A stretch of DNA of 64,000 nt from Aegilops tauschii subsp. strangulata (GCF_002575655.3 NC_053035.3:503656601-503720600); one strand, 5' to 3'. Numbered from the stretch's first letter, positions 1-10,499 are shown. Numbers and translations: made by a program. Notes: a model not told the origin generated them from the letters alone.

Positions 1-1650
1 TTCGCAAGTGGCCACAAGGGCACATATTCCTTAAATTAAAGACAACTACTCACGACCACAATGTGCTAAACATACTAAATTTAAAAATTTTCTTCTAGTG
101 GTTGTTGCCTCGCAACACTTAAATATTATTCAACATAAACAAATTGATACCATTTTTCGAGGGGAAACTAAAAGTGCCAAGAGACCATATAATGCAGTAA
201 AATCCGAGTTCACATCATCAAGGAGATGGAAGGCACATGTTGAAGTCATGAAAAATCTATCTACAAGCAACACTGCGCTCATTTACTATCAAATATCAGA
301 AGGATATTGCTAATGCTACAGTTTCCATCAATTAGGACTTCCAAATTGATCTCACACAACTACACTGGCATGTATATGTAATTATGGATGTATATGTTTT
401 CTGTAAAAGTGATTATTTCAGATTGTGTTCACCATAGCATCTTCCACGGGCGTCTCCTGATCCCCTCCCTGTGGCAGCAGCGACGGGCACCTCCGATCTG
501 GCCTTCGTTCCAACGGTCGTCGCCATGCCCCAGCTGCAGCCAACGAGCGCGGCGGTGCCAAGCATCGAGCTGATCCCGGAGTAGCTGCGGGCTGGCACCA
601 ACGCCGTCTCCATCACCGTGCCACCCTATTTTGGATATAACAGAGAAGGCACAAGGTGTAAGTCAAATAGGTTGAAGTAAGTTGGTTGCAGTACAGAAGG
701 GCGCACAAGATGCAGAGGCAAACAAGTTAGCATCTGCCTTGAGGCTTGAGGGAGTAGATGAAGCAGAGGCGAATAAGTAACCATGTAATTGACATTAGAG
801 AAGAACAGTACAGCTGCAGCAAAAAAAAAAGAAGCTGTTGTTTCTGCCCAGACCGAAGCTAATGTTCATCGGTGTTAACTTATATCATGTCATAACTTTA
901 TATCTTAGGTTAGCTTTATCATTTCTAGAACTTATGATCCTGACATATTTTTGTCATAACTTCATATTCTGGATTTTAAGTTTCAGATGTCTGATAATCT
1001 AGATGGTCGAGTGCATTAATATTTCCACAAAAAGAAGATTCAGTCTTGTATTTTCATATGCGAAGGTTGTCAGCATAATTCCTTAGTCCATTCTTCGTCT
1101 ACATGTATTTACTTCATAGCTCTGCAATGTTGCTGATAGCTCAAGCAGACAAGCACCAAGGGTGTTAAGTATATCATTAGTTGACCATGGCTATCTGATT
1201 CTATGTGCGTATTGCTACAATTAGCAACTTTGGTTTAGATTGTCTTCTCTTTGAGAGCCTGGGCCAGGAGGAATTTATGGCTTACACGTGTTCTAGGTTC
1301 AGCTACTTCGGTTTGGACTTTAATGTGTGGGAGTGAGCCCACTTTGAGTTCAGGAGCAAGCTTGGGGTTGTTAGATGGCGCTTCCACAATAGCGACATTT
1401 CTTATGATGAGCCTCATTTGAGACCTGAATTATACTCTGTTCGTCATGCAAATTCACATTGATGATAGATATGAAAGGGACATTCGATGACTGACAAATA
1501 AATTAAGTTGTACAACATCAATGTTTATATATGTTCTATGAGCATCCTAACTACTCAATCACATAAACTATAAGTGGTACAAATTTACGACATCAACGTT
1601 GACCATATTGCAGTTTTTTTATGCACGCTATAATGTACTCATGGAGCATT
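1..1650. other. unassigned intergenic stretch
   Basis: I see no gene that can be supported here. Short open frames exist, but none has a recognisable domain. A short plus-strand stretch near 690-780 encodes a small internal repeat (two copies of a motif ending EANK), interrupted by stops, which may be a relic of an exon. Everything else is AT-rich and unassigned. Confidence 0.4.
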
Positions 1651-1664
1651 TTATGCCATAATAT

Positions 1665-1697
1665 CCGCGCGGCAGTGGAGCGCGCAATTCCACCTAG
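1665..1697 (+). mobile_element. possible Helitron 3' terminus
   Basis: A GC-rich short hairpin (GCGCG pairing with CGCGC across about ten bases) is followed after about ten bases by CTAG and then T, as at the 3' ends of plant Helitrons. The matching 5' TC end was not found, so neither the element's length nor its cargo can be given. The motif is short and could arise by chance. Confidence 0.3.
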
Positions 1698-1699
1698 TA

Positions 1700-2435
1700 A
1701 AATCTAAAACCATAGCTAACATCACATGTTTAGGAGAGACCATAATTTCAACCATGAATGGCTCTGAGACACATCTGCACTCCATTCTTTGATCTTGTAG
1801 GAGAACCACAGAACTTACGGGGAGATGCAATTACATGAACAAGAAGTGGCTCGAGGTAGTTGACACCGGCGCTGCCGGGAACGAGTAGCTCGCCCCCGGT
1901 AAAAATCCTCCGCGTCTGCAATGCCTGTGCGGACTCATGGCGTTCCTGCTACCGGTGACCTCCATGGGCAGCATGGAAGAAATAGACTCATGTTGGAGGT
2001 TGAGAACCAGGGCCTGCACGAAAGCAAATCAACTCGACAGCCACAAAGAGAAAACAAAATACTTCATCGAACATGCCTGCTGACCTGCAACATCGCAGCC
2101 GAACTACAGCTACATGGCGCCGGGGGCGGGGGGGGGGGGGGGGGGGGGGGGGCAAGTCAACTCCGGCTGTCGCTGGGAAAGAGATGGTACGAGCCGACGG
2201 CGAGTAATTTGGGAGATTCGCGAAGACTCTGTTTCCTTCACGAGAGAAGATCTGTTGTGTAGATGTCCCTGCTCCAGAATTCTTTCTAAATGCAGGGTGT
2301 TTTTGTAAAAGTGCAAGTGGTACGGGGCAACTTCTCTTCATCTCAGCCATACGTTACGTATCAAACGGTTCAGATGATGTGCAGGCAGGCACACCATCAC
2401 CACCAACTCACTTTTTTTATAGGAGTAGAGATAGT
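1700..2435. other. unassigned stretch with G homopolymer
   Basis: No gene is supported. Open frames on both strands run through a long poly-G tract and are low-complexity artefacts. GC content rises between 1860 and 2260, which may mark the edge of a former gene, but no domain is visible. Confidence 0.4.
2128..2152. repeat. G25 homopolymer
   Basis: Twenty-five consecutive G on the plus strand, preceded by a shorter G run. Runs this long are prone to polymerase slippage and to sequencing error, so the true length is uncertain. Confidence 0.9.
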
Positions 2436-2439
2436 TGGA

Positions 2440-2734
2440 TTCCACAGCCGGACGCCCGGAGGCTACTGGACGCTCGACAACACCAACATTGATGTGGTCT
2501 CGAATATGCTAGATTACACTGGCAAGGACTAGGACAAGCCCTTGCTCAAGTGTGCTTTCTTCCCTGGCGATATGCTGCATATGCTACAGGTGCCAAGTCG
2601 GAGGGGCTTTACGTGAAGACTACCAGGCGTGGAACCACACCAAAAATGGGAATTTTACCATACGCTCAGCCTATCACCTCGCGGTGGATATGAAGCGGCA
2701 AAAGGTGGGCGCATCGGATCATCCTCGTTGGTGG
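2440..2734 (+). pseudogene. old LINE reverse-transcriptase tail, first part
   Basis: The plus strand encodes, with frame breaks, the stretch that follows the RT domain in plant LINE-type polyproteins: a region ending DYQAWNHTKNGNFTIRSAYH (about 2618-2677). That is the usual start of the zf-RVT domain. It ends at a codon run for HPRWW and then meets the A-rich tail of a minus-strand LINE. The same protein resumes at 7882 with GINLWEWNAPAKAKIH, so the two parts are one domain split by an insertion. Several stops make it non-functional. I see no clear target-site duplication at the junction. Confidence 0.7.
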
Positions 2735-2949
2735 CTTTTTTTTCTTTTTCTTCTTTTTTCTCGAAAGGGGACTCTCTGGCCTCTGCATCAGAACGATGCA
2801 TACGGCCACATTAATAAATAAGTAAAAAGGTTCAACAAGATCTTAAAGTCTGGAAACAAAACAAAATAAAGGCGAACTCACAAAGAGCCTCAACGCCGCA
2901 AAAAAAGGCCATAGAGCCACAACCGGCTGGCAAAACAAAGATAGGTAAA

Positions 2950-5900
2950 CTAATCGCCTATCCTATTACATGGCCGCCATCCAAATCGGTTGAAGATATC
3001 CCGCGCTACCATCTCCCGCCGGACAGATCCAGTAACCAAACGCTCCCTGGCCTCCATCGGAGTGAGTAAGGACCACATACGGAGCAGCGCCGTAGCTCGG
3101 AATAAAACCTGCAAAAGATGAATAGTTGTTGTTCTGTTAAAAGTCAAATCATTTCTGCAGTTCCAAATTGCCCATAACAACGCACATACTCCTACACGAA
3201 TATGTCTAGCTGTGTCGGGCTCAATCGCGTCAAGCCACGTTCCAAATAACGTACCCACCGAATTCGGAGGAGTGATGTTAAAGGCAATTTGCACGGTGCG
3301 CCACAAAACTCTTGCCAGCGGGCACTCAAAGAAGAGGTGCTTAATGGTCTCGTCCCGATCACAGAAACTACACCTAGTAGATCCTGTCCAATTGCGCTTA
3401 ACCAAGTTGTCCTTTGTTAAAATGGCTTGTTTATGTACAAACCACATAAACACTTTGATCTTCAAAGGAACTTTTACTTTCCAAACATATTTGGAACTAG
3501 GAATGACACTGGAGTTAATTACGTCGATGTACATCGACTTGACCGTAAATTCTCCAGACCTAGTAATTTTCCAACACAACTGATCGGGCTGATGAGCTAA
3601 CTGAACCTCCATCAGTCTACTCACCAAATGGAGCCAAGCTTCCCATCGATCACCAACAAGCACCCTCCGAAATTGGATATTAAGGGGAATGGACTGCATA
3701 ATCGTTGCAACTAACGCTTCACGTCGTTGAACAATACGGTACAGGGACGGGTACTGGAGGGCCAGTGGCGTATCACCAAGCCAAGTATCCTCCCAGAAAC
3801 GGGTATTGTTGCCATCACCGACTATAAACTTTGTTCTATTAAAGAAAGCTGTCTTAACTCTCATAAGACCCTTCCAAAACGGCGAATCAGTTGGCCTCAC
3901 TGTCACCTGAGACAAAGTTTTGGACTGCAGATACTTGTTACGGAGAATCTGCGCCCAAGTTGCGTCAGTCTCAACAGATAACTTATACAGCCACTTACTG
4001 AGAAGGAATCTGTTCTTGACCTCAAGATTCTCAATACCCAGACCCCTTTGGTCCTTTGGTCTACAGATTACATCCCACTTGGCTAGTCGGTACTTTCTCT
4101 TTAGTTCATCACTCTGCAAAAAAAAAAATCTTGATCGGTAGAAGTCCAGCCTTTTCCTAACCCCAACTGGAACTTCAAAGAAAGATAGTAGGAACATCGG
4201 CATACTCGTGAGCACCGAATTGATAAGGATCAATCGGCCTCCATAAGACATAAGTTTGCCCTTCCAGCAACTAAATTTTTTCTCAAACCGATCCTCGATG
4301 CATTTCCACTCTTTGTTTGAGAGCTTGCGATGGTGAATGGGTATACCAAGGTAAGTAAAGGGTAAGGCCCCTAATTCACATCCAAACAATTGCCTATAAG
4401 CCTCTTGTTCCTCCTTGGCTCTACCAAAGCAGAATAGCTCGCTTTTATGAAAGTTAATCTTTAATCCTGACAATTGTTCGAATAAGCATAGCAGCAGCTT
4501 CATATTTCTCGCCTTTGCCAAGTCATGCTCCATGAAGATAATTGTATCATCAGCGTACTGTAAAATGGATATACCCCCATCGACTAGGTGGGGCACCAAG
4601 CCACCCACCTGGCCGGTCTCCTTTGCCCTACCTATGAGAATTGCCAACATGTCAACCACAATATTGAACAAAATAGGGGACATTGGATCACCTTGCCTCA
4701 GACCTTTGTGTGTCTGGAAATAATGACCTATATCGTCATTGACTTTAATTCCAATACTCCCTTTTTGCGTGAAGGATTCTACCTGGCGCCGCCAAGCTTC
4801 ATCAAAACCCTTCATGCGTAAAGCCTGTTGCAGGAAGGGCCATTTGACCTTGCCGTACGCTTTCTCGAAATCCACTTTGAAAACTACCCCATCCAACTTT
4901 TTCGTGTGGATCTCATGGAGCGTTTCATGAAGGACCACAACCCCTTCAAGGATGTTCCTGTCCGGCATGAAAGCAGATTGGGTAGGCTGCACCACAGCAT
5001 GCGCAATCTGTGTGAGCCTATTAGTCCCGACCTTGGTAAAGATTTTGCAACTTACATTAAGAAGACAGATGGGCCTGAATTGCTCAATTCTCACAGCTTC
5101 TGTTTTCTTAGGAAGAAGGGTTATCGTTCCAAAATTCAGCTGAAAAAGCTGAAGCTGCCCAGAAAAGAGATCATTGAACATAGGCAACAGATCCCCTTTA
5201 ATAATATGCCAGCACTTCTTATAAAACTCGGCAGGAAAACCATCGGGTCCCGGCGCCTTGTTATTTTTCATTTGCGAAATGGCCTCAAAAACCTCTTTCT
5301 CAGAAAAAGGAGCCGCAAGAATATCATTCTCCACCTCAGTGAGTTGAGGAACATCCTCAACCCGGGACTCATCCAGAGACACATAGTTATCCTCTGGAGG
5401 ACCAAATAACTGCTTGTAATACTCTGTAATATACAACTTTAGGTTTTCCTGTCCTAAGATTGCTCCTTCATCTTGCTGAAGCTGAAAGATCCTCTTCTTT
5501 CTATGTTTACCATTAGCAATCATATGAAAGAATTGGGTGTTCGCATCCCCCTGGACTACTCGCCGGACCTTGGCCCGCGACGCCCACTTCAATTCCTCTT
5601 CTCGAAGAAGTTCTTTCAGCCTCATCTCCGCGTCAAGCTTGGCATGAAGCTCCGCGGCCGGCAGCACCGTGGTTTCTGCTTTTACATCTAGGGACTGAAT
5701 AAGGGAAAGGAGCCTTTCCTTTTCTACCTTATAAATCCCTCTAAGATGCTTAGCCCACCCACGCAGAAAACTTCGCAAATGTCTAATCTTATTCTGCCAG
5801 CGCTGAAGCACAGTCTTCCCTCCTGCATCCTTAGCCCATTCTCTGGCTATGAGATCAAAGAAACCTTCTCGCTCAAACCAAGCCAGCTCAAAGGAGAAAG

Positions 5901-6627
5901 AGTTTTTGTTACCCAGATGGGTGGCCTCACCAGAGTCCACGAGTAACGGTGTGTGATCAGAAATTCCACGTGACAAAGCCTGAACTGTGACTAGCGGAAA
6001 CTTCTGTTCCCAATCAACAGAAGCCAACACTCGATCCAACTTCTCATATGTCGGATTTGGCAGCGCATTAGCCCATGTGAATTTTCTACCCGAGAGCTCA
6101 ATTTCTCTCAGGTCAAGACTTTCAATGATGGTATTAAACATGAACGACCATCTGCCGTCAAAATTATCATTATTCTTATCCTCACGCCTCCTAATGATAT
6201 TGAAATCACCCCCCACCAGGATAGGGAGCTGCTCGGACCCGCAGATCCTAACAAGATCAGCCAAAAACTCGGGCTTGAGTTCGGGCTGTGCAGCACCATA
6301 TACCGCAACCAAAGCCCAATTAAACCCATCATCCTTCGAACGCACCCGAAACTTGACTGCAAAATCACCCATAACCACACTTCGAACCTCAAGCGCATCG
6401 CATCGCACGCCGAGTAAGATCCCACCCGATCTTCCTCTCGGAGGCAAGCAATGCCAGTCAAAATCAATACCTCCTGACAACGTATTTAGAAATTGAGGCG
6501 CAAAATTATGTCTACCTGTCTCCGATAGAGCGATAAAGTCTAATCGATGCTCGACAGACGCCTCAGCAAGAAACCGTCTTTTAGCCAAGTCCTTTAGACC
6601 TCTGCTATTCCAAAAGATGCCTTTCAT
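2950..6627 (-). CDS. LINE ORF2: endonuclease and reverse transcriptase
   Basis: An intact 1225-residue frame starting at an ATG. It encodes the enzyme that nicks target DNA and reverse transcribes the LINE RNA in place. Residues 1-230 form an apurinic-type endonuclease: the start MKGIFWNSRGLKD, GGDFNII near 139-145 and SDHTPLLV near 223-230. The reverse transcriptase covers about 480-770, with FRPICLLNVSCKIF near 517-530, KVDFEKAYGKV in the palm, and the catalytic YADD at 691-694. The usual second Asp of the FEKAYDKV motif is Gly here. The zf-RVT region lies near 1055-1140 with CSFCDRDETIKHLFFECP. The start codon overlaps the ORF1 stop in an ATGA arrangement, suggesting reinitiation-coupled translation. 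No internal stop is seen, so insertion was fairly recent. Confidence 0.9.
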   Translation of the reverse strand: MKGIFWNSRGLKDLAKRRFLAEASVEHRLDFIALSETGRHNFAPQFLNTLSGGIDFDWHCLPPRGRSGGILLGVRCDALEVRSVVMGDFAVKFRVRSKDDGFNWALVAVYGAAQPELKPEFLADLVRICGSEQLPILVGGDFNIIRRREDKNNDNFDGRWSFMFNTIIESLDLREIELSGRKFTWANALPNPTYEKLDRVLASVDWEQKFPLVTVQALSRGISDHTPLLVDSGEATHLGNKNSFSFELAWFEREGFFDLIAREWAKDAGGKTVLQRWQNKIRHLRSFLRGWAKHLRGIYKVEKERLLSLIQSLDVKAETTVLPAAELHAKLDAEMRLKELLREEELKWASRAKVRRVVQGDANTQFFHMIANGKHRKKRIFQLQQDEGAILGQENLKLYITEYYKQLFGPPEDNYVSLDESRVEDVPQLTEVENDILAAPFSEKEVFEAISQMKNNKAPGPDGFPAEFYKKCWHIIKGDLLPMFNDLFSGQLQLFQLNFGTITLLPKKTEAVRIEQFRPICLLNVSCKIFTKVGTNRLTQIAHAVVQPTQSAFMPDRNILEGVVVLHETLHEIHTKKLDGVVFKVDFEKAYGKVKWPFLQQALRMKGFDEAWRRQVESFTQKGSIGIKVNDDIGHYFQTHKGLRQGDPMSPILFNIVVDMLAILIGRAKETGQVGGLVPHLVDGGISILQYADDTIIFMEHDLAKARNMKLLLCLFEQLSGLKINFHKSELFCFGRAKEEQEAYRQLFGCELGALPFTYLGIPIHHRKLSNKEWKCIEDRFEKKFSCWKGKLMSYGGRLILINSVLTSMPMFLLSFFEVPVGVRKRLDFYRSRFFFLQSDELKRKYRLAKWDVICRPKDQRGLGIENLEVKNRFLLSKWLYKLSVETDATWAQILRNKYLQSKTLSQVTVRPTDSPFWKGLMRVKTAFFNRTKFIVGDGNNTRFWEDTWLGDTPLALQYPSLYRIVQRREALVATIMQSIPLNIQFRRVLVGDRWEAWLHLVSRLMEVQLAHQPDQLCWKITRSGEFTVKSMYIDVINSSVIPSSKYVWKVKVPLKIKVFMWFVHKQAILTKDNLVKRNWTGSTRCSFCDRDETIKHLFFECPLARVLWRTVQIAFNITPPNSVGTLFGTWLDAIEPDTARHIRVGVCALLWAIWNCRNDLTFNRTTTIHLLQVLFRATALLRMWSLLTPMEARERLVTGSVRREMVARDIFNRFGWRPCNRIGD

Positions 6628-7880
6628 AGATCATCATGGAATTTTTTAGCAGTGCGCATCCTAGCACTCCTACGCACTGCGGACACCGGGCACACCTTCC
6701 GTTTCAACTTGTGTTTAGAGACATTTTGACTCTGCAACCGGTTTTCACAACCAGTCTCAGAAGGTCCAGCCATAACCAGCTCAGAAGAATCATCCTCTTC
6801 TTCCGCCTCAGGAATGGTGGAATAAGATCCGCACAAAAGTTGTCAAGAGCCCTGACCCCCAACGCATCAACCTCAGAATCACTCATGGGTTTAACGGCCG
6901 CTAAATTACGAATCATCTCTAAGGCCCGCTCAGCCTCTAGATCGAGAAGATCATTAACAGAATTAGAGATCTCAGTAACATTACTACCCAGTGAAACTCC
7001 TAATTGGTTCGCATTTTCAATAATCTCATCATTAGAAAAATGCAGAATAGAATTAGAAGTATTAACCGACATACCGGTAGTGACCTCAATGTCACGGAGC
7101 TTAGCCGCCCTCATGGCGCACCGCTGCTGAATGTCGTCCACATCCGGCTGTGTCTGGAGACGGCCACTCACCCGTCACCCCTCTGACATCGGATCCGGGA
7201 TCCCACCGAACGCAATCACCTCCTCCCGAGAGATCCTGGTCGGGGTAAGGCCTCCTGCCTCACCCCAACCGCCAAGCCGGTCCGTCTGCACGGACTGGCA
7301 CTCCCCACAGGACGGCACCGGTGGCGAACGGGGGGAAGGGAGTGCAAGGGTCGCCTGCCCTAACTCCCCCCCAGCACCGCAGAGGCCACCAACATGGGCG
7401 CCTTAGGAGAAGGAGGCCCCGAGGCCACCTGCCCCGAGCCCCCCCCCCCCCCCCCAAGGCACCGACGTCACCAGCAGAGAGGAATAGGCGAGGAGGTATC
7501 CGTGGCCACCTGCCCCAGACCCCCTCCCAACGCAGAGAAGGACACGGGAGCCACCTGCCCCGAGTCCCCTACCTCAGCCGGAGAAGAGCGACCCGAGGCC
7601 GCCTGCCCCGGGGTCCCTCCCGACAACCCATCCACAAACACTGGCGCCACGCCCTGAGGATGGACAACGTGCTGAGCAGGAGAGAGAGTGGCCACCTGCC
7701 GACTCACCTCCACCTCTCCGCTGCCCGTGATCGACGAAACCTCAGTAACTACAGGCATAGAACAGTCAGTATCCTCAAACCCCAAAGCAGGCAACGCGAG
7801 CTCAAAAGCCTCGTCGGACTCAACCCGATCACTCCACAGCCTCGGGGGTGCAGAAGCGGGTTCGAAGGACCGGCTTAGCA
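6624..7880 (-). pseudogene. LINE ORF1 (nucleic-acid-binding protein), broken
   Basis: Minus-strand remnant of the first LINE protein, which normally coats the element's RNA. The last segment (6624-6836) ends in a basic stretch, KHKLKRKVCPVSAVRRSARM, and overlaps the ORF2 start by four bases. The upstream segment (about 6830-7171) is in another frame, so at least one frameshift separates them near 6830. A further segment at 7468-7881 contains a loose repeat of a G-Q-V/A-A motif. Poly-C at 7439-7454 adds another frame change. The usual N-terminal domain and zinc knuckle are not present, consistent with 5' truncation of the element. Confidence 0.65.
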
Positions 7881-7881
7881 C

Positions 7882-8645
7882 AAGGGATCAATCTGTGGGA
7901 GTGGAACGCTCCAGCAAAAGCCAAAATCCATGTATGAAGAAATGGCCTGGCTGCGGGAACCGAGTTACATCGGCGACATATAAAGCAGGGTGTCCGGTGC
8001 CCAGTTTGTGAGAGAGAAGCGAAAGCTCTTCATAGGTTTTGAAAGTGTCCATATGCTAAACATTGTTGGGCGTTGATCAATGAGGACTGGAGACAGGGGA
8101 CGGTGTCTTCATTCCACAACAGAACGTCTCGTCACAACAAACGCTCAAGAGATGGATTTTGGACCGGGGTTTGGAAAGGCGTGCGAGGCTGATAAGAGTG
8201 TGATGATCATGATGCTATGGCACATGTGGCTCGCGAGGAATGCAACAAGAGATGGGAAGCTCATAGAGGATACTCGTACTTTGGTAGATCGTGTCTGGAG
8301 ACTGCTGGAGGAGTGGGCTAACACACACACACACACACACACAAAGTGGAAGGAGCCAGGTGGCGGTGGAGCGGTCGTACGCGATCATCACGGCGTTTTC
8401 GTGGGAGGCACATGCCACTTTTTCCATCTATCACCGACCTGGAGCACTCGGAGGTGCTGGCCTTCCAGTGAGGAGTACTGACAACCAGGGTGTGGTGCAA
8501 GCTTTGATGAACAAGGAACTGAACAGATCGCGGTTTGGCCCTTTGCTCAAGGGGATCAAAGAGTGTCTCGCCTCGCTGGAAGAGTTCAGGGTGTGTTGGG
8601 CTAGACGCTTCGCCAACAGTGCAGCGCATAAATCTAGCTAGGGTT
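7882..8645 (+). pseudogene. old LINE tail, second part: zf-RVT and RNase H
   Basis: Continuation of the domain begun at 2440. The frame gives GINLWEWNAPAKAKIH, then a zinc-binding signature CPVCEREAKALHRF, then KCPYAKHCW, with TGA where TGG is expected at two Trp positions. Further on is a segment with LWHMWLARNATRDGK, then an (AC)n microsatellite, then a degenerate RNase H domain of the RVT_3 type: GGGGAVVRDHHGVFVGG near 8360-8410 and TDNQGVVQALMNKELNRSRF near 8479-8538, with frameshifts between. The Trp-to-stop changes fit C-to-T deamination on the opposite strand. Confidence 0.7.
8321..8343. repeat. (AC)n microsatellite
   Basis: About eleven AC dinucleotides interrupt the LINE relic between the zf-RVT and RNase H parts. 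It replaces or pads coding sequence and contributes to loss of frame. Confidence 0.9.
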
Positions 8646-8780
8646 AGCTCTTGGACTACCTCTCATGTTCTGCGTCAACACTGGACCAGACGTCGTCGCA
8701 ACGGCAAAGCCCGAGGACACAAGTCCACTTCAAGGTTGTCGTCGCCGCCATGACATCCCTGCTTGAACATACTGGTTTCT

Positions 8781-9252
8781 AAATCCATCACCGACCATAG
8801 TGCCGATAACCTCGTCAAGAAAGGATCGGGAGTTTCTTTATTCAGCGCTGCGGTCACTGCCGCCGAATAACCCAAAACCTAAATTGTTAGGGCCTAAAAC
8901 CTAAGAGCTACATGAACCACACGCATGGGATCCGACAATCATCCTCACCACCAATGGTTGAGAGGTCGTCGGCAGAGGCTAGCCTCTGCTGGTGGCGGCT
9001 ATGGTCCCAGTCGCCAAGGGACGAGAGGAAAACACGTAAGATATATTTGAAAATGGTGTCAGACGGAGATTATCATAACCACTTTCGTAAACAGCCCATT
9101 CGTTGTACGATATAGTCCTCTTTGTATTGTAGAGTACGTGAAGTTCATTTCAGCTAGATCCCTTGCCCCGTGGGGAGTGGTAAAAAGAAAAAGAAAAAGA
9201 AAAACTCCATCATCACCAATCCGCCGCCGAAACTGTCGTTCCCCATTCTCCA
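8781..9252. repeat. direct repeat, copy A (F-box upstream region)
   Basis: This segment recurs in diverged form at 9752-10495. Both start AAATCCATCACCGACCATA and share CTACATGAACC, GAGAGGT(C/T)GTCGGCAG and GTAGAGTACGTGAAGTTCAT. Both end with a segment close to CCGAAACTGTCGTT before CCATTCTCC. Copy A leads into the F-box part at 9290 and copy B into the LRR/FBD part at 10500, so this is the duplicated upstream region of one gene. Confidence 0.7.
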
Positions 9253-9289
9253 GTCCCGCTCCACTATCACCACCGCCGCCGCCGCCCTG

Positions 9290-9496
9290 CATCCATGTGC
9301 GTCGGTGCCGCCGCCGCCGCCGCCGTGGCGCTCCAGGAAGAAGCGCAAGTCCGACCAAGAATCACCGCCGGTGGACGGCCTCAATCTCATCAACGCCCTC
9401 CCCGACGCCGTCCTCTGCACCATCATCTCTCTCCTCCCCACCAAGGAAGGAGCCCGCACGCAGGCTGTTGCCTGCCGGTGCGACCCTTCTGGCGCT
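9290..9496 (+). pseudogene. F-box N-terminal fragment of an F-box/LRR/FBD gene
   Basis: The plus-strand frame running through 9170-9628 encodes a basic patch (RSRKKRKSDQESPPVDG), then an F-box, NLINALPDAVLCTIISLLPT, and KEGARTQAVA. The F-box binds Skp1 in SCF ubiquitin ligases. Wheat-type F-box/LRR/FBD proteins continue with an Arg-Trp-rich stretch. Here the frame is lost after about forty residues and the sequence runs into a LINE tail at about 9497. No LRR or FBD follows, so it cannot act alone. The missing LRR and FBD parts are found, without an F-box, at 10500-11446. The start codon cannot be fixed. Confidence 0.65.
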
Positions 9497-9747
9497 TTAA
9501 TTAACGATAAAGGGTTTTCCCCCGCTTTATATTATAAAGCAACACTTCAAACATACAACCGTCCATACAACAAAGGGAAAGAAAAGAGTAAGAACGGTAC
9601 AGATACAAGACACGGAACAAGCCACTAACGAGCGTTGAATGCAACAAGCAAGCCTGAGCATCGAGGCCCTCGGTGAACCCGATCCTGCACACGACACGAC
9701 AAAGACAGGGTAGTGACTCACAGTCGGAGGAGGCCACGATACGTCAA
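9497..9747 (-). mobile_element. 5'-truncated LINE 3' end
   Basis: Read on the minus strand, this block ends with a segment rich in CTTTATAATATAAAGCGGGG and AACCCTTTATCG, followed by an A-rich stop. This resembles 3' ends of grass LINEs I know. It sits exactly where the F-box fragment breaks off and copy B of the direct repeat is about to begin. No coding domain is present. I see no clear target-site duplication. Confidence 0.45.
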
Positions 9748-9751
9748 CTCC

Positions 9752-10495
9752 AAATCCATCACCGACCATAGGCCGATAGCCTCGTCAGGAGAGGATCTGG
9801 AGCTTCTGTATTTAACGCCTTCGTCGAACAACCCAAAATCTAAACTATTAGGGCCCTGAAACATAAAGCTACATGAACCGCACACGCTGGGTCCGACGAT
9901 CCTCGTCACCATCGACGATTGAGAGGTTGTCGGCAGGGGGAGCCGTCGTCGGATGGTGAGCCTCTGCTGGTGGGGGTTATGGTTCCCGGTGCCAAGGGAC
10001 GTTGGTAAAACAGCCCGTTCATTGTACGATGTACTCCTCTTATTTGTATTGTAGAGTACGTGAAGTTCATTTGAATCTCCTTGTCACGTTGAAATAAACT
10101 TCACCACGAGCACACGGATCGCGTGCTTCCTCGCGCGAATTACAACCCGTTGGATCCCTCATTGACTTATCCAACGTCACAACTTTTCACCGCCGGTTCC
10201 TTGCCCCTTCGGGAGTGGTAAAAGAGAAAAATAAGGGTCTGTTTGGTTCCCTTGCCTGTTCACCTTGCTGGGGAGGCTAGCCTTGCCGATGGAGGCTAGC
10301 CAAATCGGCTCGCCCGCATGATTGAAGAAAAAACTGGAAACCACAGGTAACGAGGTCTGATCGCCCACGAACCAAATAATCGGCTTCCTTGCTAGGCTGG
10401 GCAAGGCAAGCGCTTGCCAAAGAACCAAACAGACCCTAAAAATTCAGTATATCACTCCAATCCGCCGAAACCGTCGTTACCCATTCTCCGCGGAG
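9752..10495. repeat. direct repeat, copy B, carrying a MITE
   Basis: Second, diverged copy of the 8781-9252 segment. It is longer because a Tourist-type MITE occupies 10235-10436 and because extra sequence lies around 10080-10190. After CCATTCTCC the sequence joins directly to LRR-coding sequence of the F-box gene, so the F-box part is missing from this copy. Confidence 0.65.
10235..10436. mobile_element. Tourist-like MITE (PIF/Harbinger), 202 bp
   Basis: Terminal inverted repeats GGGTCTGTTTGGTTC and GAACCAAACAGACCC are flanked by a TAA on each side (10232-10234 and 10437-10439), the target duplication of PIF/Harbinger elements. It has no coding capacity. It separates two parts of copy B of the direct repeat, so it inserted after or during the duplication. 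Confidence 0.9.
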
Positions 10496-10499
10496 GGTA

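Larger units (their letters stand above)
2735..7880 (-). mobile_element. nearly complete LINE (RIX type), minus strand
   Basis: A non-LTR retrotransposon running right to left. Its 3' end is the A-rich tail, seen on the plus strand as the T/C-rich run at 2735-2760. Before this comes the 3' UTR segment found in grass LINEs, with a GCATCGTTCTGATGCAGAGG motif read on the minus strand. ORF2 is intact at 2950-6627. ORF1 is broken and lacks its N-terminal part, so the element is 5'-truncated at about 7880. It sits inside an older plus-strand LINE domain whose coding sequence continues on both sides. Without a clear target-site duplication, the outer limits are accurate only to a few bases. Confidence 0.8.

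Noticed and set aside
2110..2350. Overlapping ORFs through the poly-G tract on both strands
   Set aside because: They owe their length to homopolymer codons (poly-Gly or poly-Pro) and have no domain.
2729..7890. Target-site duplication for the minus-strand LINE
   Set aside because: GGATCATC before and GGATCAAT after the element are similar, but they are not adjacent to the ends and not identical, so I do not claim a duplication.
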